A stretch of 38,966 nt of DNA, from assembly GCA_020853585.1 (NCBI GenBank), contig JADYYQ010000043.1, forward strand, positions 1 through 38,966, written 5' to 3'. The notes under the pieces are model-generated. The model was given only the letters and a program-made list of their open reading frames with translations. It ran no database searches and was not told where the DNA came from. Both the position numbers and the translations under genes were made by a program. The stretch is from Ottowia sp. GTDB lineage: Bacteria > Pseudomonadota > Gammaproteobacteria > Burkholderiales > Burkholderiaceae. Below are positions 18,014 to 24,387 of the stretch, piece by piece. Position 1 is the stretch's first letter, and each line of letters opens with the position of its first letter.

Positions 18014-19030
18014 ATGAATGAGTTACACCATCACACTGCCCCGTTCGGGCAGGAGGCGTCCCCTCGTGCGGACAAGGTTACGCACTGGGTTATTGACGAG
18101 ACGCATGCGGATCAACGGATTGATAATTTTTTATTAAAGTTGGCTAAAGGTGTGCCGAAAAGTCATATTTACCGCATTCTCCGCTCTGGAGAAGTGCGTG
18201 TGAATCGGGGGCGTGTTGATGCGACCTATCGTTTATGTGTGGGGGATATGGTGCGGTTGCCCCCGCTGCGCCTTGCCGTACGACAAACAACGGTTATTCC
18301 CCCGGCGTTAGAGTTTCCTATCTTGTATGAAGATGAGTCGTTACTGGTGATTGATAAGCCGGCTGGCGTTGCGGTGCATGGGGGATCTGGAGTCTCATAC
18401 GGCGTTATTGAGCAGCTTCGGCGTGCGCGACCACAGGCAAAATTTTTAGAGTTGGTGCATCGTTTAGATCGCGAGACTTCGGGTATTTTGTTATTGGCAA
18501 AAAAACGTTTGGCTTTAGTCGCTTTACATGAGCAAATGCGTAATGGTGAAGTGGATAAGCGTTATCTGGCGTGTGTGTCGGGGGTGTTTCCGCAGGTGCG
18601 TGAGCATTTGAAATTTCCCTTATTGAAATATCACACGCAAGAAGGGGAGCGGCGTGTACGAGTGCAAGAAGATGGGCAGTATGCCCACACAGTGGTGAAG
18701 CGTTTAGAGATATTTAAGCAATTTTCATTGCTTGAGGCACAACTTAAGACGGGGCGGACGCATCAAATTCGTGTTCATTTGGCACATTATGGTTATCCGA
18801 TTGTGGGAGATGATAAATATGGTGATTTTGCTTTGAATCGTGAGTTAACCAAAGCGCGCGCATCTCTTGGTTTTCGGCGTATGTTTTTACATGCGCACCG
18901 TATTGGTTTGCAGCATCCGAGTCACGGCGGTCTTTTGGAACTGGAGGCGCCTTTGTCGTCGGCGTGTCAAACTTTCTTACACCATATACGTGCGGAGGAC
19001 GAAAGATGTCAAAACGGCCATTTGACCTGA
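18014..19030 (+). CDS. rluC: 23S rRNA pseudouridine(955/2504/2580) synthase
   Basis: RluC isomerises three uridines of 23S rRNA. The 338-residue protein has an N-terminal S4 RNA-binding domain (about 25-90, with DQRIDNFLLKLAKGVPKSH and RSGEVRVNRGR). The RluA-type catalytic domain follows with the aspartate in VHRLDRETSGILLLAK. KTGRTHQIRVH and GDDKYGD are further family motifs. The frame is open from a TTG at 17987, but ATG 18014 is the first standard start. No good ribosome site is visible for either. Gene order rne (divergent), rluC, HAD phosphatase and S49 protease is the Burkholderiales arrangement. Confidence 0.94.
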   Translation: MNELHHHTAPFGQEASPRADKVTHWVIDETHADQRIDNFLLKLAKGVPKSHIYRILRSGEVRVNRGRVDATYRLCVGDMVRLPPLRLAVRQTTVIPPALEFPILYEDESLLVIDKPAGVAVHGGSGVSYGVIEQLRRARPQAKFLELVHRLDRETSGILLLAKKRLALVALHEQMRNGEVDKRYLACVSGVFPQVREHLKFPLLKYHTQEGERRVRVQEDGQYAHTVVKRLEIFKQFSLLEAQLKTGRTHQIRVHLAHYGYPIVGDDKYGDFALNRELTKARASLGFRRMFLHAHRIGLQHPSHGGLLELEAPLSSACQTFLHHIRAEDERCQNGHLT

Positions 19031-19494
19031 TTGTCTTTGATTGGGAGGGCACACTAGCGCCCAGTCCAGTAGATTCATTTGTGCCGATTTTGTTCCCGGG
19101 TGTGCATGCCATGTTGGTTGATTTGGTGGCAGCGGGGTATAAGCTCGCTGTAGCAACAGGGAAAACACGGGCGGGCTTGAATGAGGCGATAGCGGCATTA
19201 TCTTTAGCATCGTTTTTCAGCGATACGCGTTGTGCTGAAGAGTCTTATCAAAAACCGCATCCTGCGATGCTCTATGAACTAGCAGATGCGCTTGATGTTG
19301 CGTTGGCACGGACAGTGATGGTGGGGGATACGGTGAGTGATATGGGTATGGCCATCAATGCCGGTGCGTGTGCCGTTGCGGTAGGGTATGGTTTGCAAAA
19401 TAGGGCATTGCTTGAAGCATATCAACCGCTTTACTGTGCACTTGATGTAGCGCAACTTCATGCTTGGTTTTTGGCGGCGGAGTCGGTCAGTTAA
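19006..19494 (+). CDS. HAD-family hydrolase, cap domain missing
   Basis: This 162-residue HAD-superfamily protein keeps the Rossmann core: nucleophile Asp12 in FDWEGT, motif II Thr51 in VATGKTR, Lys83 in QKPHPAM, and Asp108/Asp112 in GDTVSDM. Phosphoglycolate-phosphatase-like homologues at this position in Burkholderiales are about 220 residues and carry a helical cap between motifs I and II. Here only about 39 residues separate the nucleophile and motif II, so the cap is absent. The general acid at +2 is Glu14 instead of Asp. Both changes may alter or abolish phosphatase activity. GGAGG at 18994-18998 with 7 bases to ATG 19006 fixes the start, 25 bases inside the end of rluC. Confidence 0.88.
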   Translation: MSKRPFDLIVFDWEGTLAPSPVDSFVPILFPGVHAMLVDLVAAGYKLAVATGKTRAGLNEAIAALSLASFFSDTRCAEESYQKPHPAMLYELADALDVALARTVMVGDTVSDMGMAINAGACAVAVGYGLQNRALLEAYQPLYCALDVAQLHAWFLAAESVS

Positions 19495-19572
19495 ACTGTG
19501 GGGCTTTTTTGTATTTATTATTTGTTTTAACGGATCATTTACCGGACTATTTCTAGATAATAGACAACCACG

Positions 19573-20580
19573 ATGACTAAATTAAACCCGCCTGATATAT
19601 CCGCTCACGCTCAGCCTAGTTCTTCAGAACGGCATAAGCCTTGGGAGCGTGAAGTGCTGGAGACCTTGTTATCTGCTAATTTAAAAGAGCGACGGCGCGA
19701 ATGGTATTGGAAGATATTTTTTCGGGTGATGTGGTTAGTATTGGTTATTGCTTTTATTGGTGGGGCGATTTTTCATTTGAATGTGTCGGGTCCGGCAACC
19801 AATGGACGGCATACGGCTTTAGTGAAGCTAGATGGAGAGATTAGTTCAGAGGGTTTGGCGAGTGCTGAGAATATCAACTATGCTTTGCAGAGTGCATTTA
19901 ATGATGAGAATAGCGTCGCAGTGGTATTGCGTATTAATAGTCCAGGGGGATCTCCGGTTCAATCGGGGATAATTTATGACGAGATACATCGTTTGCGTAA
20001 ACAATATCCCAATAAACCGCTTTATGCGGTTGTGGATGAGATATGCGCATCGGGTGGTTATTATGTCGCTTCAGCAGCCGATAATATTTATGTTAATCAA
20101 GCGAGTTTAGTGGGTTCGATAGGCGTATTAATTGATAGCTTTGGTTTTGTTGGATTGATGAATAAACTAGGCGTTGAGCGTCGGTTGTATACCGCGGGTG
20201 AGAATAAAGCAATGTTGGACCCCTTTGTACCTCAGACGGGACCGCATCGGGCGTATACGCAGCATATGTTAGATGAGGTTCATGCGCAATTTATCCGTGC
20301 GGTGCGGGAGGGACGCGGTAGCCGTCTTAAAGAGACGCCGGAGATTTTCTCTGGTTTAGTTTGGACGGGACAAACGAGTATTACCTTAGGATTGACTGAT
20401 GGCTTGGGCACGGTTGAGTCGGTAGCGAGGGATATTGTAAAAGTGGAAGATATTCTTGACTATACGCAGCATGAAGGATGGGTTGAGCGCGTGCTGCGTC
20501 GTTTTAGTGTGTCGGTGGGTGAAGGCATAGGACATGTTGTACTGGGGTCTATGGTTAATACCGCAAGACAATTACGCTAA
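19573..20580 (+). CDS. S49 family signal peptide peptidase (SppA/SohB type)
   Basis: This 335-residue single-domain S49 protease degrades released signal peptides and membrane protein fragments. A polar N-terminus (1-45) is followed by one transmembrane helix (about 48-69, FFRVMWLVLVIAFIGGAIF), so the domain faces the periplasm. The core shows LRINSPGG (119-126), nucleophile Ser160 in CASGGYYVASAAD, and the general base Lys212 in YTAGENKAMLDPF. This Ser/Lys dyad is characteristic of SppA. It is co-directional with rluC and the HAD gene. Its end overlaps the converging rsmI-like gene by 9 bases. Confidence 0.93.
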   Translation: MTKLNPPDISAHAQPSSSERHKPWEREVLETLLSANLKERRREWYWKIFFRVMWLVLVIAFIGGAIFHLNVSGPATNGRHTALVKLDGEISSEGLASAENINYALQSAFNDENSVAVVLRINSPGGSPVQSGIIYDEIHRLRKQYPNKPLYAVVDEICASGGYYVASAADNIYVNQASLVGSIGVLIDSFGFVGLMNKLGVERRLYTAGENKAMLDPFVPQTGPHRAYTQHMLDEVHAQFIRAVREGRGSRLKETPEIFSGLVWTGQTSITLGLTDGLGTVESVARDIVKVEDILDYTQHEGWVERVLRRFSVSVGEGIGHVVLGSMVNTARQLR

Positions 20581-21306
20581 TAATAAAAATACAGTAGGTC
20601 GTTTATGTAGGCGTTCGATATAGTGCGGGTCGGTGGTTTGCCAACGTGTGACAGGTTGTGAGATGACCGATTCGCTCTCGAGTGTGAGATCAGTGGCGGC
20701 ACATATCCAGGTGTTAGGGTGGCAGCATTGCAGGAGCGCTTGTAGCATGGCCACATTGCGATAAGGTGTCTCAATTAAAATTTGAGTTTGCTGTAATTGT
20801 TTTGATTCGCTCTCAAGTTGACGAATAGCCAAGGCTCTTGCGTTGGCATCTTGTGGTAAATATCCGTGAAAAGCGAAACGTTGTCCGTTCATGCCGCTGG
20901 CCATTAGCGCTAGCAAGATAGAACTGGGGCCGACGAGTGGGACAACTTTATATCCATGAGTGTGAGCAAGCCTGACTAAGTTTGCACCCGGATCAGCGAC
21001 AGCGGGAACGCCCGCTTCTGAGATTAATCCAACATCAAATCCTTGTTCGAGTGGTAGCAAGAGCGCGGGCAATTGTGCTTCGGGTGTACGCACATTGAGT
21101 TCGTTGATGGTGATGTGTTGTAGGGGTTGAGTAAGCGGTGTGTTGTGGTTGAGTGCATTGAGAAATGCGCGTGTTGTCTTGGCGTTTTCGGCGACAAAAT
21201 AAGTGAGCTGCGCAATGGTATGTTGCGCGGGTGTGGAGAGGATGGCTGCAACCCCTGTTGGTGTGGCCGGTCCCAGTGTGGTGGGTACAAGATAAAGCGT
21301 TGTCAT
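20572..21306 (-). CDS. RsmI-like SAM-dependent methyltransferase (tetrapyrrole-methylase fold)
   Basis: This 244-residue protein has the two-domain TP-methylase fold of RsmI (16S rRNA C1402 2'-O-methyltransferase). It begins TLYLVPTTLG. ISEAGVPAVADPGANLV is the SAM-site signature. VVPLVGPSSILLALMASGMNG and FHGYLPQD are family motifs. ETPYRNVAMLQ is the second-domain motif. The order of motifs matches short RsmI homologues (often called YraL-like) that sit next to maf in Burkholderiales. A full-length rsmI elsewhere cannot be excluded, and the target of this short type is less certain. The start overlaps the maf stop by an ATGA junction, so the two are translationally coupled. Confidence 0.9.
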   Translation of the reverse strand: MTTLYLVPTTLGPATPTGVAAILSTPAQHTIAQLTYFVAENAKTTRAFLNALNHNTPLTQPLQHITINELNVRTPEAQLPALLLPLEQGFDVGLISEAGVPAVADPGANLVRLAHTHGYKVVPLVGPSSILLALMASGMNGQRFAFHGYLPQDANARALAIRQLESESKQLQQTQILIETPYRNVAMLQALLQCCHPNTWICAATDLTLESESVISQPVTRWQTTDPHYIERLHKRPTVFLLLA

Positions 21307-21944
21307 AGTGGTGATAGACCAAATAATGGGTAGTTTGCTTGGCGCAACATATGGGTGAGCGCAATAAGGGGTAAGCCGATGAGTGCGGTGGGGTCATCGG
21401 CGTGAATACTGTCTGCAAGTGCGATACCCAGCGATTCTGATTTGGCTGATCCAGCGCAATCGTAAGGTTTATCTAATTTTAAATACGCATCTAGTTCTTC
21501 ATCGGATAGATCGCGCATATGTACCGTGGTGGGTATGTTGGCGGTTTGCGATTGTTGTGTGTGGGTGTTGAGTAAGCAGAGGGCGGTATAAAAAACCACA
21601 GTGCGACCACGCATCATTTGTAATTGTGCAAGTGCATTTGCATGGTTACCGGGTTTGCCTAGTTGTATTTCTGTTGCAGCGGTCGAAGATGCTGTATTGG
21701 CGCTGTTTTTAAGCACGGCGACTTGGTCTGATCCAATGATTAATGCAGGGTGTGGATATTGTTGTGCAGCGGCATGTGCTTTGGCGAGTGCTAAACGTAG
21801 CGCAGTATCTTGAGCGAGTTCATTGCGTTGTGGTGTTTCATCAATGGTGGGAATAAGGACGGTAAACGACAAGCGCAATCGTGTGAGCAATGCCTGGCGA
21901 TAGGCCGAGCTGGAGGCGAGTAGCAGAGGTAGAGGGGTCTTCAT
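21303..21944 (-). CDS. Maf-like nucleotide pyrophosphatase (YceF type)
   Basis: Maf proteins hydrolyse non-canonical or canonical NTPs to NMP and PPi; the YceF branch prefers m7GTP. The 213-residue protein opens with LLASSSAYRQALLTRL, the Maf nucleotide-binding start. PTIDETP (32-38) and GSDQVAVL (71-78) follow. The middle has HMRDLSDEELDAYL and the last quarter GSAKSESLGIAL. Between GSDQVAVL and LGKPG it carries about 13 additional Asn/Ser/Thr/Ala residues (80-92), which most homologues lack. It begins an operon with the rsmI-like gene. In Burkholderia the upstream side usually holds yceD-rpmF; here those genes are absent and unknown proteins follow. Confidence 0.92.
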   Translation of the reverse strand: MKTPLPLLLASSSAYRQALLTRLRLSFTVLIPTIDETPQRNELAQDTALRLALAKAHAAAQQYPHPALIIGSDQVAVLKNSANTASSTAATEIQLGKPGNHANALAQLQMMRGRTVVFYTALCLLNTHTQQSQTANIPTTVHMRDLSDEELDAYLKLDKPYDCAGSAKSESLGIALADSIHADDPTALIGLPLIALTHMLRQANYPLFGLSPL

Positions 21945-22284
21945 GCGGTGATTTATATGAGGTTTGCGCGGATGCCATCTTTGCTTCTTGGCGAAGATGG
22001 GCGAATTTTAAGCTAAGCCTACTTATAGGGGGACTTATTTCTGCATTAGATCAAAGAGGATTGCACAACCTGCTTTCTGATGCGTTATTTAATTAAACGT
22101 ATTTGTTTTCCAATTGCGAGTGCAAAAATATCGCACTATGTTGGCTTGCAGGAAGGCAATATTTTATTTTTGGGTATTACATTTTGGTGGGATGCGTATT
22201 GCGCTATGTGCGTAATTTGGGAGCAGTGCTTGGCTAGGAAGGTGTTTGCATGGTGTGATGATCGATAACGTTGCGCAGTAGAGG
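21945..22284. other. Intergenic region upstream of maf
   Basis: These 340 bases hold no recognisable gene. A hairpin-like inverted repeat is seen (CCATCTT 21975-21981 with AAGATGG 21994-22000) some 30 bases upstream of maf, where it could be part of the maf leader. The yceD/rpmF genes expected here in Burkholderia are not found. The region is a likely junction between the conserved block and the accessory island. Confidence 0.5.
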
Positions 22285-24126
22285 TTATTGTGTTGCCGAT
22301 GAATTTAAGATGCTTTGAAGATGTCTGTGATAGTTATTTATCTGTTGTGCGGTGTGCGCTGCTCGGTCAAGTGCTGGGCTGAGATGCATTTTGGGAAATA
22401 AATTAGCGAGATAAGGATTGGGGTGCGTGTGCTCGTTTGATAGTGTATGGTTTTTTTGAGGTGATAAAGCGAGGCGCGGGATGGGGCGAATAACAGTGGG
22501 GCGAATTGGGATGGTCGTTAGATGTAGAGCGCGATCTTGTGAGGATAAACACGCTGTGCTTGTTGTATGTTTATATTGGAGTGGTAGCGTAGGAAATAAA
22601 GAGAAGGGTGGCGTAAGCGATCGTGGTGAGGTGTGCAGATGGGGGTGAGAAGAGGCAGAATCGGCGTGAAATTGTTGAATAGTGGTGAGATTATTTTTAT
22701 TGTGTATGAGTGCTATGTGAGGTGTGTTCTGTCTTAATGTGAGCGCTGATATAGGGGCGGGGCGGTTGTGAAAGTGTGTTGGTATGCCATCAACACGCCA
22801 GGAGGGACCGGGCATATCTGCATCTGTGATGGGCAGTGAGTGGGCGGAGAGAGTCGATGGTGTGCATGGGCTATCTAAGCGCGTATCGGGAACAGTGCTT
22901 CCATCAGCGTGTATTTCGAGTACTTTTATTTTCCACAAAAATGTTGTGGTCGGGTCAGATCCTCGCGCACCTTTTTTAGCTTCATATGAGATAAATTTTT
23001 CTAAGTGTGCTATTGCGGCACCGTCCGACAATTTGGGTGCAGTGCTAATTCCAATTTCTTGAATAACTTTGCGTCCCGCTTTGCTTTTTAGTAAAGCTGC
23101 CATATGCGAGCAATAGGATTCAAGCGAAAGGTCTGGATGGTTTGCAAGTCGTTGGCTATCGTTACTTATTTTTTCTTTGAAATATTTTCTCACGGCAAGG
23201 GGCAGGGGTGCGAGCGCATACGTTAATTTCATAAATGACGAAACTGTTGTGCGGTATGCCTGCTCTACGCAGAAGGTATAACGTAAGCGATTTAGGTGTT
23301 GACGTTGATAGCTGCCTGTCTTGCGTTGATTTAATACGTTTGCGAAAACTCCTTTGTTTCCTGAGCGAATATCTTGAGCGATAAGATGACCAAATGATTC
23401 GAGTGCCTGCGGGGGTGATATCGAGTTGCTTCTCATTTGTTGGCACCATATGTTCCCTTTTTTGCTCATCAGTAGTTTGGGGAAATACTGGGTGTTGAAA
23501 ATGGACTTAGGACTAAATTCCTTTAAATACATGTCACCTAGAAAATCATTTTCTAACCAATTATTGAGCATAGCGGCGATCGGCTCAGGCAGTTGAGTGT
23601 CGATAGTTCTTTTCCATAGCGACATTGCTTTTGATTTTAATATGTGTTGCATTGTCGATGGGAGCTCGATGAGCGGGGATGCTGTGCACAGGCGTGCACG
23701 TTGGTGTTCGCAGATAAGAAGAAGATGGCGAAAACTATTTTTAGGTAAAACCGCAGGTTTGTTAGAGGTATCATGGCGATGGGGGGTAACGCTTTCCAAA
23801 CGCATATTGGTGTGCGTGAGGTCAAGGCGAGGTTGTGGTGAGGGGCTTGATATGAGGGTGATGGTGGAAGCATTATTTGATCGCTGTCCAGCAGAATGAA
23901 TTGTGTTGGGCGATGATGTATTGGTCGCAGTGTAGGGCGATTTTGCTCTTGATATAGCACCGGTATCGATGCATTTTTGTGGTGATGTTGATGGTGCGGT
24001 AGCCTGATGTTTTGTATTGTCATCGATCATATCGGCATGATGTCTTTTACGTGGTTGATGGCATGGTCCGATTTGGTTTGATGAGAGCGGTGTATACGAT
24101 CCTAGTCTGAGGGGAGGTGTTTTCAT
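22285..24126 (-). CDS. Hypothetical protein, 613 residues, disordered flanks and central helical domain
   Basis: I do not recognise this protein. Three regions are visible. Residues 1-130 are low-complexity (Ser, Thr, Pro, His, Asn), with a basic cluster PRKRHH (25-30) that resembles a nuclear localisation signal. Residues 130-405 look folded and largely helical, with regular hydrophobic and charged spacing (LLNNWLENDF type segments) and several cysteines; no catalytic motif of a known family was found. Residues 415-613 are again Pro/His/Thr/Ser-rich, with many SP and TP pairs. There is no signal peptide or membrane helix, and no good ribosome site. Together with the 671-residue neighbour it forms an accessory island. 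A host-directed effector role is inference. Confidence 0.75.
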   Translation of the reverse strand: MKTPPLRLGSYTPLSSNQIGPCHQPRKRHHADMIDDNTKHQATAPSTSPQKCIDTGAISRAKSPYTATNTSSPNTIHSAGQRSNNASTITLISSPSPQPRLDLTHTNMRLESVTPHRHDTSNKPAVLPKNSFRHLLLICEHQRARLCTASPLIELPSTMQHILKSKAMSLWKRTIDTQLPEPIAAMLNNWLENDFLGDMYLKEFSPKSIFNTQYFPKLLMSKKGNIWCQQMRSNSISPPQALESFGHLIAQDIRSGNKGVFANVLNQRKTGSYQRQHLNRLRYTFCVEQAYRTTVSSFMKLTYALAPLPLAVRKYFKEKISNDSQRLANHPDLSLESYCSHMAALLKSKAGRKVIQEIGISTAPKLSDGAAIAHLEKFISYEAKKGARGSDPTTTFLWKIKVLEIHADGSTVPDTRLDSPCTPSTLSAHSLPITDADMPGPSWRVDGIPTHFHNRPAPISALTLRQNTPHIALIHNKNNLTTIQQFHADSASSHPHLHTSPRSLTPPFSLFPTLPLQYKHTTSTACLSSQDRALHLTTIPIRPTVIRPIPRLALSPQKNHTLSNEHTHPNPYLANLFPKMHLSPALDRAAHTAQQINNYHRHLQSILNSSATQ

Positions 24127-24387
24127 TATGGGGTGTGCTTTTATCTATTTTGTGATGGAGCATGTCGTGCACTACATCTGCGTTTGCGCCATGGTTTGCT
24201 TGTGCGTTTTTATCAGTTATGAGTGGTTAACTGCGCCGTATAGTCTCTCGTTTTTAACCAAGTTTTAAGGTTATATTTTTCGCTAGAAAATTGGAATTTT
24301 TCTTTTTTCGTTTTCTTTGTGGAATTCCTGTTTTTCTTTAAACGTAAACCCATCGATGTACTGGTTGTTTGGTTATATCCCCGTGTT
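24127..24387. other. AT-rich spacer between the two island genes
   Basis: These 261 bases contain pyrimidine-rich runs (TTTTTCGCTAG...TTTTTC) on the plus strand, but no clear hairpin terminator, operator or small gene. It would hold the promoter of the 613-residue gene. Confidence 0.4.
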
